A DNA stretch of 64,000 nucleotides from Sipunculus nudus (GCA_026874595.1 CM049314.1:77673300-77737299); one strand, 5' to 3'; positions 12,131-24,170 are shown, numbered from the stretch's first letter. Numbers and translations: made by a program. Notes: generated by a model from the letters alone, not told the origin.

Positions 12131-13000
12131 ATACAGAAAATGATTCGTGTCCATGGGGACGGTGTTTCAGTTTGGGTTGTCAACTCACATGCATACTATT
12201 GTGTTAATTCGTCATTCTTAGCATAATATTGAGATTATGGGCTGTTCACCAGAATTTTAATTCCAACTGATGCAAGACCACTGCGATAGATTCATCGATA
12301 TAACTTGTATTACGACTCGAGTAGGCTTACCAGTCCAATTACTGAATTGCCTACTGAGTCGGGTTGTCACGGCTACATATCAGACAGTTAATCGGAAAGA
12401 GGCATATCACTTTGTATTTTTTCTTGAGAAGATCTTTGGCGTGCTTCACGCCAGGGAATGCAAAAGCATGTTTGCTCACTGGCAAATTCAAAAGCAACAC
12501 ATGTATCTTGAACACAGGTGGGGCAAAAGAAACCAAGGAAGATCAAAGGAATGCTTTCAAAACTGTTTTTTTCCAATATCGTCATTGTTTAAATCGTCCC
12601 AAAATTGCAAGTAATAAAAAAAGGGCCGCCGATTAAGCCCGAACGAGGAAATCTCCCGAATTAGCAGTTTTCATGGAATCGAGAGGATTCCCAAGGCCTA
12701 ATACAGTTGTCCATGCAGATGGAGACGGGGCAACATATAATTATGACGCACATAGACGACTTCCAAGATGCCAGTGATGTTGGAAATAAAAAAAAAATAA
12801 ACATTAATACAAGGAGCGTAAAGGGCAAAACAAAGGGAGCATACAGCGGTAGAATGATCAACCATTTTATGATTCTTTAACAATTATACATATGCATGTT
12901 ACATACACATGTATATGTGAAAGCATTTTTCCATTATGTTCAAAAGAGCTTGTTCTTTCTGAAATGGAGCTGGATTTGACCCAGATTTCGAGACCTGACC
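12131..13000. other. Non-genic stretch
   Basis: No supported gene. Overlapping frames on both strands at 12270-12640 cancel each other as coding evidence, and no known domain is visible. Confidence 0.5.
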
Positions 13001-13006
13001 TCATGT

Positions 13007-13162
13007 TGTTATGAAAACAAATTGCTCAGGAGAAAACATTGGGCCGATTCCGGATTCGAAGCAATGTTGGTGGCGCACAAGTCCGGCGTACCAATTGCTT
13101 CGCTAGAAAAGCAAGCTTCACTAGCGAGACAGTTCGGTCCGCTTTTATGTCACCCCGTAGCA
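13007..13162 (-). repeat. TRIM 3' LTR
   Basis: Starts TGTTATG and ends GTAGCA on the plus strand. It aligns to 13284-13439 without gaps over 156 positions, at about 86% identity by hand count. Confidence 0.85.
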
Positions 13163-13173
13163 CACCCCCTCTT
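13163..13173 (-). other. TRIM polypurine tract
   Basis: Reads AAGAGGGGGTG on the minus strand, immediately before the 3' LTR start TGCTAC. This is the position and composition expected for the plus-strand primer of reverse transcription. Confidence 0.6.
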
Positions 13174-13267
13174 AAGAGCGTTCGGCTATCAGAACAAGAC
13201 TAATTATCCCAGAAGTGACACTTTTTATAGAGCTTATTACCTGGGCCACACATTTTACCGTCACGTT

Positions 13268-13280
13268 GGACGAGCCCCCA
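13268..13280 (-). other. TRIM primer-binding site (tRNA-Pro)
   Basis: TGGGGGCTCGTCC on the minus strand, 3 nt inside the 5' LTR, complementary to the CCA end of tRNA-Pro. After 13 matching bases the similarity ends (AACGT instead of GGGAT), consistent with decay. The Gmr1-like element at 62775-62792 has the same site in full. Confidence 0.75.
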
Positions 13281-13283
13281 TTC

Positions 13284-13439
13284 TGTTACGAAGACACTTT
13301 TCTAAGGGGAAAACATTGGGCCGATCCCGGATTCGAAACAATATCGGTGACGCACAAGCCCGGCGTACCAACCGCTTCGCAATAAAAGCAAGCTTTACCA
13401 GCGAGACAGTTCGGTCCGCTTTTGTGTCACCCAGTAACA
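13284..13439 (-). repeat. TRIM 5' LTR
   Basis: Starts TGTTACG and ends CAGTAACA on the plus strand. It is the better preserved copy, with a perfect TGTTAC/GTAACA inverted terminus. Confidence 0.85.
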
Positions 13440-13840
13440 ATGTACAGGCCCGAGTTCAAGACCTTCTAAATTTATTCCGTTCCTTATATCACTTGGTAAA
13501 AATGTTTGTTATCTCTGGGTACCTTCGTTCTGTTTTATGTTCCACTAAATTTTGCTTTCTTTGAACTGTCTTAAGATTTTTACAGTGACCATATTTGATA
13601 TTTTAGGTTACATGATTACCCGATAATACTTTTTTTTGTTTGGTCTTTAATTGTACCTCCTAAAACCTAGAAACAGACACCAAACTCCAAACTATAATAA
13701 AAAGGATCTACTTTTAACCGCTTCTGTGTATGATTTTTCGGCGACCATTCTGTTTATTATCTAGGATGTACAGGTTTACTCTTTGATTTGCCAATCACAT
13801 GATCACACAGCGATGCTTTAAATAATTTCATTGCTTTAAC
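13440..13840. other. Non-genic stretch
   Basis: No gene or element recognised beyond the target-site duplication at its left edge. Confidence 0.5.
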
Positions 13841-13844
13841 AAAA

Positions 13845-14140
13845 CAAAACAAAAACCGTAATAGTACATACCAATATTGCAACTCTATGGTAAAAAATAA
13901 ACTAGAATAGGGTAGTCGACAAGCGACTACGTGTATCCGCCTAAATCAGAGTGGAACGGGTGAAGTGAGGCATGGATTGAGTGGCAAGGGGAAATAGAGT
14001 GAAGTGTTGCATATTAGCATGGATGTCTGCAGCCGAAATGTGTATGTAGGTTGCGCCACCTATCATAAAATCCAGAAAGCTGTCCAAATTGTATACATAT
14101 GCAAAATTTAAGGCAGGTAAGTCAAACCACTACATGTATT
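13845..14140 (+). repeat. Diverged copy of the 18.3-19.0 kb repeat family
   Basis: Segment 13855-13905 (AATAGTACATACC, then AACTCTATGGTAAAAAAT) matches 18768-18800. Segment 14015-14140 (ATGGATGTCTGCAGCC, TTGCGCCACC, AAAGCTGTCCA, TCAAACCACTAC) matches 18443-18560 on the same strand. The two blocks are in the opposite order compared with the 18-kb locus, so the family is modular or has been rearranged. Confidence 0.6.
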
Positions 14141-14379
14141 AGCGACAGCCTGTCACCCCAAACGTCGATTTTAGATATACTGAAGACGATGGGGTGACAG
14201 TACAAGCTATTGTGTTCGCATCAATTCTAGTATGTGCAGATGTGCACGCCATTTCGGACACTACTTTTTCATTTTCATCTACTTCTCGAGCTGTCATTTT
14301 CCTGAGTTAAGACAAAAGATGACGTTATTCTGTTGGGGAAAATAATAATTATTACATCCACGGTTGACTTACGTGTATT

Positions 14380-14803
14380 CGTGCAGCAGTTTTTAATACC
14401 GAGGCTGGTTTTACTAGAAAATCTCGTCTCCACGTCTGTCAGCGGGAGAACCATAACTTCCGTCTTTGAAAAATACCTAACTGACCTCCCAACTAAACAG
14501 AGGATAGCTGTGTGTAAGCTCAGAATAAGTAACCACAAATTACCAATAGAAATAGGCAGGCACCAGAATATTGAAAAACAAGACAGGTTATGTAGTAAAT
14601 GTGACAGTTCTGAAGTTGGGGATGAATTCCATTTCTTATTAAAATGTGAAAATAGGGAACTTGTGACTCTTCGCCAAAAATACATTAAGAAATTTTATTA
14701 CAAAAAACCTAGCATGTACAAACTCATTCAACTGATGGACAGCAAAGGAGAAGACCTTTGCAATCTAAGTAGATTCTTGATACAAGCATACAAACTTTTA
14801 TAA
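14380..14803 (+). pseudogene. LINE reverse-transcriptase C-terminal end (5'-truncated)
   Basis: The open frame ending at 14803 encodes the tail of a non-LTR retrotransposon ORF2. It shows a LCSKCD..EFHFLLKC zinc motif (C-x2-C-x9-H-x4-C), preceded by KLRISNHKLPIEIGRH and followed by a basic/aromatic stretch and NLSRFLIQAYKLL. This arrangement is typical of the C-terminal region after the RT domain in animal LINEs. Endonuclease and RT domains are absent: the copy is 5'-truncated, the usual outcome of target-primed reverse transcription. The reading frame from about 14380 is intact, so the insertion is not very old. The first 15 codons of the open frame (14333-14380) are probably flanking DNA. 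Confidence 0.75.
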
Positions 14804-16269
14804 TTATAGGTTATAAATACAAGATAGGGCTATAGTATCCTTACATAACAAACTTGACTTGACCAGCTCAACCTTAATTAATTTCGGAATGAAGAAAGAA
14901 AGAACATGTAACTATCAGTATCAATTGTTCCCTTTCATTTCAAAAGTAGCTATCTGTTATATCAATCACATTTTAATGAACTAGTACTAAGAGTTACAGA
15001 TCAGTAATGACAAGCAGAAATACCACTTTGCATTACAAAGAATATGCTGTGATAGATTTATTTTTATTTTTCATGTACCAGTATTTTTAAAAATTTTTTC
15101 TCTGTTTATTGATAGTATATTGCATTCTACCTCAAAGAATGTACATTACAAGTGACATTAATCTTTTTGATCTTTATTGAGCATTGTTTTACAGTACCAA
15201 GGGTGTATATAATGAAAGTTGTTGATTGTTTACTATTTATATGTTGCACTTTAGTACCATTAGTGTGTATTATAGCAGAAGTATTGCTTTAGTATTGCAA
15301 AATTGCAATTTGATACCAAGAGTGTGTATTGTTACTTTTGTACTTTCACAACATTGTATTCCAGTATTAAGAACAAATATTATATAAAAAAGTTTAACCA
15401 AAGGTGTGACATACCATCACACACAAAGAATATGTTGTGACAGATTTATTTTATTTCTCATGTATTCTTTAACTTTTAATTGTATATATTTGTATTCTAA
15501 CTCAATAAGTGTACATTACAAGGGATACATTTTCTCTTTATTTGAGACTTACATTGCTTTTCTTATGGTATGCCTAATGATTGTTAATGCATTATTTGTA
15601 TACTGGACCTTGCTATCAATGGTATATATTATAGTAGATGTACTGCCTTAGTAATGTATTTTATCAACATGAGGTGTACTGTCACTGATGTACTTTCACC
15701 ATGTTGAAAACCAATAACAAGATGAATATTAATACAAAGGAAATATTACTTCAGGATTAATTTCCAGTATCAAGCGTATATATTGCTATATTTGAACATG
15801 TCACCTCTGTATTGTGCCTGACACACAAATACCAAATTTACACTAAGACAAATTAGTATTCACTTATTATGCATCTCAGTTCCTAGAGAGTATATTGTAA
15901 CATGCACATAGTTATGCAGCATATTTATACTTTATTCTCTGTCAGTAGCTTAGGTAACATAATTATACAAGTAATGTATCATCATCAACAACCCAGTGGC
16001 TGGACCACTAGGGTAGGTTTATTTCGGTTAAACAATTTGCACAAATACTTGCCAAAACATGTAGCAATGTCTTTCTTTCTTTCTTTTTTTTTCTCTTTCT
16101 TTTAAAGTTCTAGTCCTATGTGCACTCAGGTTGTGTTACTCTGTGATCATGTATGTAATTTCCAATTCAATTGTATTTTTAAGATGATCATGCACCCATG
16201 TACACTGGTGCTCCATACAATGTATATATTGTCTTGAGCCAATAAACTGTATTGTATTGTATTGTATTG
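14804..16269 (+). mobile_element. LINE 3' untranslated region with (TGTAT)n tail
   Basis: Follows the ORF2 tail without a break and ends with AATAAA-like sequence and (TGTAT)4-5 at 16243-16269. CR1- and L2-type LINEs end in short tandem repeats instead of poly-A. The UTR contains degenerate internal repeats (ACCAAGGGTGTATA, ACCATTAGTGTGTATTA, ACCAAGAGTGTGTATT at roughly 60-bp spacing, 15195-15360). No gene lies inside. Confidence 0.6.
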
Positions 16270-17934
16270 GGATTCCCAAACGGCTATGTGTAAAACTCGG
16301 ATGTCCGAAGTTGGAAGCAAGAATTTTTTAAAATAAAGCCATGATCGAAGCATAATTAAAATGCTACTACATCAATGGAAAGTACCATTTTATTTTTATT
16401 GATAGAATAAGGTTTTTTCTATCATAATGCAAAAATCAAAGTTATCCATCCGAAGTTATAGACCATTTTTTTCTCGGAAATGCCCGGTTATGGTCCAGAT
16501 GTGTAAAACTCGGAAGCCAGTAATTGCTAATGCACTGGTCATCATATCATCAGCAAACGTGTCAAGCATTTTCAATTATTTCAATATGACATATTTTTCA
16601 TAAGCTCAATCTGTTTTTTAACATTCATGATGCTGTTTTTTATAATATATTATATTGATATTTTATTTCATTTTGTAACACAGGATAATATTAACTCATC
16701 AATATTTTACGCTGTTACCGTATTTTATGTTGTGGGAAAAAGTTCAGTAAATTTTTAAAAATAAATTGTTACAGAGCAAATGTTATAGATATAAAAAATT
16801 CTGTTTAATTATAGAACCTGATACCAGCAACTATTAAATTCGGAGAGATGGTGTCCGAAAGCGCACGGTACTATTGTATCGAGAATTCCGACTATAGTCC
16901 GGTTAATATTGTTTTCTCAGGATAAAAATATAAGAATCAAATAAAAATTGTGAGTATACACGGAATATTCAGATGCATGGATTTTTATAAAGATCAAAAT
17001 ATATTGAATTTTCATATTTGTTCAACGTATGGGAAATATATTACTGTTTTTATTTTGAATGACATTGTAATTTATAACTATTTTAATGCCGTATTAGGGT
17101 TTATTATACCATATTTATTATTCAGTGCTGCATCCATAGAGGGCGCAAGCCCGTTCAGACTTAATATCTCTCATTTTATCGAGTTCTTTTCCAATTAATT
17201 CGTAATCAATTTTCATTTATTTTTCAGATTACTTTTTTATTCCCCAGCAATTTCATTATTATATTTTTAACTTTCCAATTCATAAGTTGGTGATTTACTC
17301 CACTATGAGAGCATTCAAATATACACTAGTACATTGAGGAATCCCCCCCCCTCCTATCGCATTACCGTGCGAGTCATGCACGGTCTCCCCACAGAGCTCA
17401 GCTCGGGGTGGGATCGACCGTGAAAAATCTCACGCCTCCTCGGCTGATACTCAGACTCACGCACTGTGCTCTGCTGTCCGAGCCTGGGCGCTCACAGATC
17501 ACAAAAGTCGGTAAAATGCAAAGACTGTCATAAGACTTAAACATATCAATTATTTTACAACGATTACTACCTTTAAATAGTGACATTGTGCAAGTTATAA
17601 ATGTATAGACGCGCATTTCATCATTGACATTAACATGTAACGAATTTTTTAATATTTGGGCTTTCCAGTTTATAACGTAATTTTATAGAAATATAAATAT
17701 TAAAGCCAAACAACCTCAAGTTTGAATATATTGTTCAAAAACATGTAGTAGAATAGTTACGGAACAGAAAATCCTCATAATCATTTGTTTAAGGTGCCTC
17801 AAAATGTCCTCTTTACATTGCATTTTTTAAAAATGACTCCCTTCCCGTACCCTCCCCTATGTAAATATAAATATCTTTAACAAAAACATAGCTCTAGATG
17901 AGGTGAAATATATTACGTGAAAATACACCCACAC

Positions 17935-17940
<6 letters not shown>
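16270..17940. other. Non-genic AT-rich DNA with short direct repeats
   Basis: TGTGTAAAACTCGGA occurs at 16287-16301 and again at 16500-16514, with related CGGAAGT/CCGAAGT words between. A GC-rich block (17340-17500) with inverted CCGTGC/GCACGG words has no coding signal. Nothing else recognised. Confidence 0.45.

Positions 17941-17991
<51 letters not shown>
17941..17991. repeat. (TA)n microsatellite
   Basis: About 25 uninterrupted dinucleotides. Confidence 0.98.
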
Positions 17992-17994
<3 letters not shown>

Positions 17995-18284
17995 TTTACA
18001 AATAAAAAAATTAAGAAGTTATAGTTTTTCGATTATGTATCATGTATTGTATTATACACTCATTAAAAGCAGAATCATGCATAAGCAATTTTAATATATG
18101 CATGCAACTATAATTATAATGAAACTGCATTTGGGCTGTGGCTCTTTACTGACCACAAGTTAACAGTAAATATTTTGATCCGACCCTTAGAATGGGCGTT
18201 CTGTTGTGACTGCCATCATGACTCCAGGCCCTTATCAGTTTATTTCCGAAGGCCTGAGTGTCATGTTGTCATGGCTATACATGT

Positions 18285-18740
18285 ATATGAGTGATTTTAG
18301 CCCGTGGCCGACAAACAGACGGAGGCTGTGCAAAAATGATGCAGTTGGCGCCACCAGTTTTGCGTATGATAAAGAGCTATGTGAGAACTATACACATGCA
18401 AAACTTTGGCCCAATCGGTCAAACGGTTCCCGAGATATGAGCTTGGATGTCTGCAGCATAAACTAGAATGTAGGTGGCGCCACCTGTCATAAAATCACGA
18501 GAGCTGTCCAGGATGTATAAACCGGCAAAATTTTAGGCAGATATGTCGAACCACTGCCGAGATTTGAGTGATTTTATCCCACGGCCGATAAAACAGACGA
18601 ATGCTGCGCAAAAATGGTTGCAGGTAGCGCCACCAGTTTTGCGTATGATAAGAGCTATGTTAAATCTATACACATGCAAAACTTTGGCCTAATCGGTCAA
18701 ACGGTTCCCGAGATATAAGCTTTGATGTCTGAACCCAATG
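18285..18740 (+). repeat. Tandem repeat of about 139-bp subunits (277-bp dimer)
   Basis: GTGATTTTAxCCCxxGGCCGA occurs at 18290 and 18567, giving a 277-bp period. Each dimer consists of two related halves of about 139 bp, each with GGCGCCACC, AGAGCT, a CAAAAxTTT word and CCGAGAT. The best conserved stretch contains CGGTCAAACGGTTCCCGAG. A 86-codon frame through it is not coding. Confidence 0.8.
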
Positions 18741-18985
18741 GGTTTCTTGGCCGCAAAAACCTGGTAGTACATACCTAAAGTACAACTCTATGATAAAAAA
18801 TCAATGATTTATTGCGATTTGTAAGGACTAAGTGGCTATTTTTTCCACCATATTGGATTTTCAGTGAAATAAATACGTTATGATGTTTTTGTAAGTTCCA
18901 ATGGATTTCTTGGCCCCAAAATCCTAGCAGTAGATATCAAAATGACAACTGTATGATGAATACTGAATGATGCATGACTTTCTGA
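18735..18985 (+). repeat. Two-copy tandem repeat, period about 161 bp
   Basis: AATGGGTTTCTTGGCCGCAA (18738) and AATGGATTTCTTGGCCCCAA (18899) start two related segments that continue through TAGTACATACC/TAGTAGATATC and ACTCTATGAT/ACTGTATGAT. A third relative lies at 13855-13905. Confidence 0.7.
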
Positions 18986-18989
18986 GGGG

Positions 18990-19765
18990 CTTGGCCGCCA
19001 TCTTGAACGTCATCTTAAACATAACAACCTTCACTGAGTCCAATGTTTTGTAAAAACTGTTGATATATTGTAAAGCTGAGCATTTTGTTCAGAAAATTAC
19101 CATAAAATAATTCCTTGCAATTTGCTGGGTGGTTAATCGTATTTTGACCCGTGTAGACAATGAATGTAGATCAAAGACCACCTTAAATAACAAGACAGGT
19201 TATTGCTCAAACAGTTGACATGGAACAATAGCGGTCATTGTTAATTTGTTTCTCTTTGTCCCACTGACTACTGCTGAGCTGTGTTAGCAGAACGTAGAAA
19301 GCAGAGTATGTTAATATAAATGTATTGTACACGGGGGAATATGATACCAGAAAGTTAAAATCCTCCCATTAGCATTCATTCACACACCGATATATAGCGG
19401 GAGTCCGATTTCAAGCTCCATTATCCCAAACTTATCATGTTCCTGAACATTCCCACTCGATTAAAAAAAATAACACGAAAAAATAACTACACTTGCAGCG
19501 ATTTGTTTAATACTGGGATTTTATCTCGGAGGACGTGCATTAAAACATGTTTATAGGGTATTTATATTATCTTTTATCTACATTTTAGAGTCTTGTACGT
19601 CACGTAGCCGTTAATACAAGACTCATTCGGCTGGGGTGCCTGTACTTGAGTCGTGACACAAATCATAAGCGAGAACGCTCACAGTCCAAAGTGTAAATCC
19701 TTCTCTATGATAAGAGTTGATGTTTGATAACACAATTATTGTGTGTCGTACACTAATTTTCATCG
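18990..19765. other. Non-genic stretch
   Basis: No gene or array. Ordinary AT-rich sequence. Confidence 0.45.
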
Positions 19766-19769
19766 TCCT

Positions 19770-20040
19770 GTAACCATTGCGGAACATGCTCGTGTTCATG
19801 CTGTCAGAAATTCAACAAACATGCAGAGGGATTTACCAACATTCGGACTTAATTGTTTTGCTCGCGCATGGTAGATGTAATTATAAAGTACACAGACAAA
19901 ACTGATATATCTAACGATTAGTCTGGTTTATTTCAAGTGACAGCGTACCTGTTGCTCATGAAGCGTTTTCAAAATATGACAAAAAATATTTGCTTCCACA
20001 TGGAGCTTAAAAGCACGTCCCTGTACACAATATCTAAAGG
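19770..20040 (-). repeat. Dispersed repeat family A, copy 2 (inverted)
   Basis: The reverse complement aligns with 11850-12130, sharing GCAAATATTT, CAGGTACGCTGTCACTT, AAACCAGACTAATCGTTAG, GCATGTTTGTT and GGTTACAGGACG in the same order. Its left part also aligns with 26640-26790 (AAGCTCCA, GCAAATATTT, ACAGGTACGCTGTCACTT). Three copies in two orientations with no terminal repeats visible. Confidence 0.65.
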
Positions 20041-20044
20041 GTAT

Positions 20045-21220
20045 CCTCTGTTGTCAGAGAGCGGAAACGGCGCTAGAACGTCACGATAACTTAATCTTTT
20101 CAATATATGATCGATTCATTGTGGCCTGGTATGTTTATGTTCAAAACACAAATCTCTAGCGTCTGAATACACTTATTTTGCACATTCTTTAACTACAAAA
20201 GTGACAATTGTTTACATTTTAAAATCAGATACCCTTTTTATGCCATTGTGGCGACATGACCCACCACGCCTGATTTCAATTTTTTTTTTCTTGCCGTTAT
20301 TCTTTTAATAAACATTTGTGAATTGCCCTACAAACATTATAATAACTGACAGAGTTAAGAAATTACAATAATAACCTAAATAGTTAAGAGATGACACATT
20401 TATCAATTAAAAATAGTAAGTGTCGGTTTTTTTTGCATGTACATCCCATATTAGATAGACATAAGTTAATTTGGTCTTCTCAGATTTATTAAAAAAAGGT
20501 AAGTGTTGGTTAACGCTTAACAAACGTAATGCACCATTTAATTTCCACGTTACGGGATCAGATAAGATATCGTTTTACACTTTCTGGTTTGAAGAGAAAA
20601 AGAAATAGGCAATACAACATGATACCATTCAGTGCAAGCCTGCTACATCATTTACAGATTATGCATTAACTTGTTCACAGACACGTCATTTGATCGATTA
20701 CTAATCACGTGACCTTATTCTGGGATTTATAAGAAAACTAATGTTCAATTTATTTCTTTCCGCTCTTTTCATTAGAGGAACAGACCCAAGCCGTCCAATG
20801 TCTCTGTGATAAGCATGTTGAATTGGAAATCGGCATGATTGGATTATTGTCCCCCGAATATTTTTTTTTTACATCGATAACTTATTTGTCATGCGATTTC
20901 TTGGATGACAGTTAAGGGTTTAATACTCTGCTCCAGTTGACAGTGCATGGGCTTACACACATATATGCACAGACACAAACACAAACAAAAAACCGTAAAC
21001 CACAGACACGACAATACCGGAGTGGAACCTCAATGAAGTTATTGTTCCGTTAACATAAATCATAGCAATTTTTAGCTGAAGGATGGGATTCCCGATTTCA
21101 TAAGTTTGGGTTCCTGATTTTATAAACTATTTAAGTATTACGCAAAGGAAGTATTAGGAAATCGTAATTATTGCTGGCTTTTTCATTTTACATTCTATAA
21201 CTCACGACCCTAAATTAGTT
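20045..21220. other. Non-genic stretch; dispersed repeat family B copy 2
   Basis: Around 20705-20770 lies CACGTGACCTTATTC..AAACTAATGTTCA, related to 10738-10815. The remainder has no gene. Short CA-rich sequence occurs at 20950-20990. Confidence 0.4.
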
Positions 21221-21224
21221 AAAA

Positions 21225-21740
21225 AAATATAATAGGAAAGAGGTTTATTTAAAATAATGCTTCAGCATTTAAATAAGATATTACCATTTAAGTATATGTG
21301 ACCGAAAATCAGACCCTTTTAAAGACACTTTAATGGCGTATAACGAATAACGAAAGTACATCAAAGACGACTTGAAGTAACGATGACAGGATATTGCCAT
21401 TACAGCTGATATGGACCTTCTGGTTATCATCAATCTGCTTCTTGTCTCTCTCGTTGTACTACTGTGTATATGTTAATGGACAAACATCTTCTATTTTGAG
21501 CTACATAAAGATTTCTTCAGAACAATTTGAGAGAGGTTTATTTAAAATACCGCATCAGCGTTACAGTATGTCAAATAGAACCTTGTCACACGTTACGTCA
21601 GAATCAACTTAAAAGGAGCCAGAGTTGCTATTGAGGTATAAGTAGACCTGATACAGTAATGACAGGTTTTTCCCATTAGAGCCAACATGCGCCCTTACAG
21701 CCACCTTTCATGGTTATCTCCTCTCAGCTGTTTAGAGTGC
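21225..21740 (+). repeat. Degenerate tandem duplication, period about 290 bp
   Basis: GAGGTTTATTTAAAATAxxGC occurs at 21240 and 21533. About 140 bases further on, ATGACAGGATATTGCCATTA (21383) pairs with ATGACAGGTTTTTCCCATTA (21659), and GGTTATC follows in both. The pattern fits an old duplication of about 250-290 bp. The 72-codon frame inside is not supported as a gene. Confidence 0.55.
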
Positions 21741-21744
21741 TTCC

Positions 21745-24170
21745 TCAGTACAATATCAGGTTTATCATTAAGGCGTACAGCCTGTAAAACCTCAGGCTAG
21801 GAATCTCAATAATAAGTAATAAATCAAAACGTCAATTGATAGATAACTCAGATTTGCCACAAAGGTTAATAAAATAAAGTTAATAAAAATGGAAATCAGC
21901 CGGTTAGATACTTTATTCGCTTAGTGCGTCATTTATCCGATAACCTCGGGGACAGAGATTTTCATAGTTCGAAAAAAAAACAGTCGTTCGGATAACCAAT
22001 TTTGTAGGATTCACCATGAATGCCGAATACGGAAGTTATCAGATACTGATAGGAATAAATGGAGTTAGCGTAAAATATGTCTTAAAAATTTTTGTGACGT
22101 TTTTCATTAAGCTAAGCAGAGTATATTGTAAAATTCATCGAAATTATGGCTTATTGTTCCTGGTAAATAAATTTGCATTAATTATCCATTCGTTCCAGAT
22201 TTAGCAGAATTCGATTTTATTTAATCTGTTGGTCTTAATAATAAATTAAGACTTTTTTACATGCAAGTTTCTTCAGTTATTTACAGTTCATAGTTGACAG
22301 GGTTATGTTAGAGCCAGCTGAATTGAAAGACTAAATGGCACAGCAATTCCGCCGCCAACAAAGAGAGGAATTAGTCCGGAGATTTACAACTCTCTTTGTG
22401 GAATGTAAATTTGGAAGGAGATACGAGAACATCACACTTGGTTTAGTTTTAAAACTGCTTTAAGCCCCACTTGATGTCAAAGTCTGCCTGATGTTATAAT
22501 GGAAAACCTGATTAGACTGGAGACCATTTGTACCAACTGACAGTCAAACCATCTCTGTGAGAACCCAGCGGGGCCAGGAACGAATCTGTTGTAGTTGTGT
22601 CCCGATGCAATGCATGACGAAATGTGATAAGAAGGAACGAAGGCTATAATTTGTTCTCTCGTGCCATGAGGACGTGACACGACAGATGATATCGTCAAAG
22701 ATGATGGAACCGTTTAAATGTGAAAGTTGATTCATGATTACCGGTATTCTAGTCTTCATAGCTCTCTTGGAGCTATGACGTTCCCAGATTTTTTCTCATC
22801 AGACAAAGGAAATATACTTGTCCCTTAAAGGGGCCTAGTCGGATATCTGTCGTTTATTAACTAAATCCTGTTATATAGAAATAGCCATGAAACCACCATC
22901 CAATCACAAACAGCCTGTTTGTTTAGTTTATATTCACCTGAGTGTTTATAGCATGTGGGGGGCCCGCCAAAATAATCCGAAACATTCAGCAATGACACCA
23001 GGCGGCAAGCGGGAGATGAACCAGAGATCTCAACCTGCGCATGTATAAAACAAACTGCCTTGTGTCACGTGGTTTGTCTTGTAGTCAACATTGACACATA
23101 AACAGCTTGAATAAACAAAGTGATCAGACAAATAATGATGTGAAAGCATCAAATATGCTGCTCAGGTGGAAAGACGTAATCTGCACCCGTAATCTGCAAT
23201 CGAATTCGAATTAACCCCGGGGAAGTCTGAACACAGACTCTGTGCAGATTATCTCATCTCTGATTTAGATAAGTGTTAAAATGTTAATAGTTTGTCTCTT
23301 GCCTATTTTTTAGGTGCAATATTTTTTTTTTAAAAATCTATAAATTAAACAAAGTTGAACATGTATATGTTACTGTTATTAATATATTTATATTTGCTCA
23401 TACACACGCGCATGACACATTAAAAACAAACATGAGATAGACCAAGATTCAACCTTATTTGACATATCCAGATGAAAGGCATTATATAAATCACAAGTCA
23501 ATAAACATAAAGAAAACCCTTCGAGGGTGTTTTTGGAATCGTAAGGGGTTATCTGAAATCAATTTGTAATTTGGTTTTAAATTACCCCGGTAATTTGAAA
23601 TGAGGGTTATCTGAAACTGCTACACCAGGCCCAAATTATGGCCGTGCACGTCACAATCAAATAAGCACCGATGAAATTTAAACTGTGCATATTTAACAAC
23701 ATTCTGTTTGTCATGAAAGCTCTTTGGGTTAATTGTAGCACGGATATTATCTGTCATGTAAAATTCTGAAGTGCGAGACTATATGACCTCTATAAGAATT
23801 CAATATTTGTAATAACCTCTTGAGTGCTGATATGGTACTCCTTTTAGCGAAATATTATTCACCCTGTCGCAATTATTTAAAATATTTCAATTAAGAACGT
23901 GAAATTAATTAATTTAATTCTCGAAAGATAATTTAATGTTGGTTCTCCTGGAGTGAAATATTTTCTTAAGCCATATTAATTAATTTATTTAAAATGATTC
24001 TTAAATAGTTATTTCGGTTCTTGCTAGGGCAGTGGAAGTTATATTAAACTAAATATGTTTCAAATTACTGTCTGTAATCTAGTTTCAAATAACATTAAAT
24101 TAAGCCCGATGCGGTTATAAAGTATTCTATTACTTGACCTTCCATGGGTGGACTAGAAATTAAGGTGTAT
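21745..24170. other. Non-genic AT-rich DNA with a GGTTATCTGAAA repeat
   Basis: No gene supported. GGGGTTATCTGAAATC (23548) and GGGTTATCTGAAACTGC (23604) flank an AATTACCCCGGTAATT palindrome (23582-23597). Related TTTCAGATTA and CCGGGGGTAAC words recur at 49950-50070 and 51130-51200. Confidence 0.4.

Larger units (their letters stand above)
13007..13439 (-). mobile_element. TRIM: miniature LTR retrotransposon, 433 bp
   Basis: Two direct repeats of 156 bp enclose only 121 bp. Each repeat begins TG and ends CA; the right copy has a perfect terminal inverted hexamer (TGTTAC..GTAACA). The same 4 bases, ATGT, flank the element at 13003-13006 and 13440-13443, as expected for a target-site duplication. 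On the minus strand, directly after the upstream LTR plus 3 nt, is TGGGGGCTCGTCC, an exact 13-nt match to the 3' end of tRNA-Pro (a primer-binding site). Next to the other LTR is a polypurine run (AAGAGGGGGTG). There is no room for genes, so it would have moved using proteins from another LTR element. The two LTRs differ at about 22 of 156 positions (hand count), so it is an old insertion. A 180-codon frame crossing it on the plus strand is accidental. Confidence 0.85.

Noticed and set aside
12270-12640. Overlapping frames of 114 and 90 codons
   Set aside because: Two plus-strand frames and two minus-strand frames are open over the same bases, so openness is not evidence of coding.
13027-13435. 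Two tandem tRNA-like SINE heads
   Set aside because: A- and B-box-like words are visible on the minus strand, but the 156-bp repeats have TG..CA ends, a 4-bp flanking duplication, a primer site and a polypurine tract, which an LTR explains better.
13022-13564. 180-codon open frame
   Set aside because: It runs across both LTRs and the interior of the TRIM on the strand opposite to the element's transcription. Its internal repeat is the LTR duplication, not protein structure.
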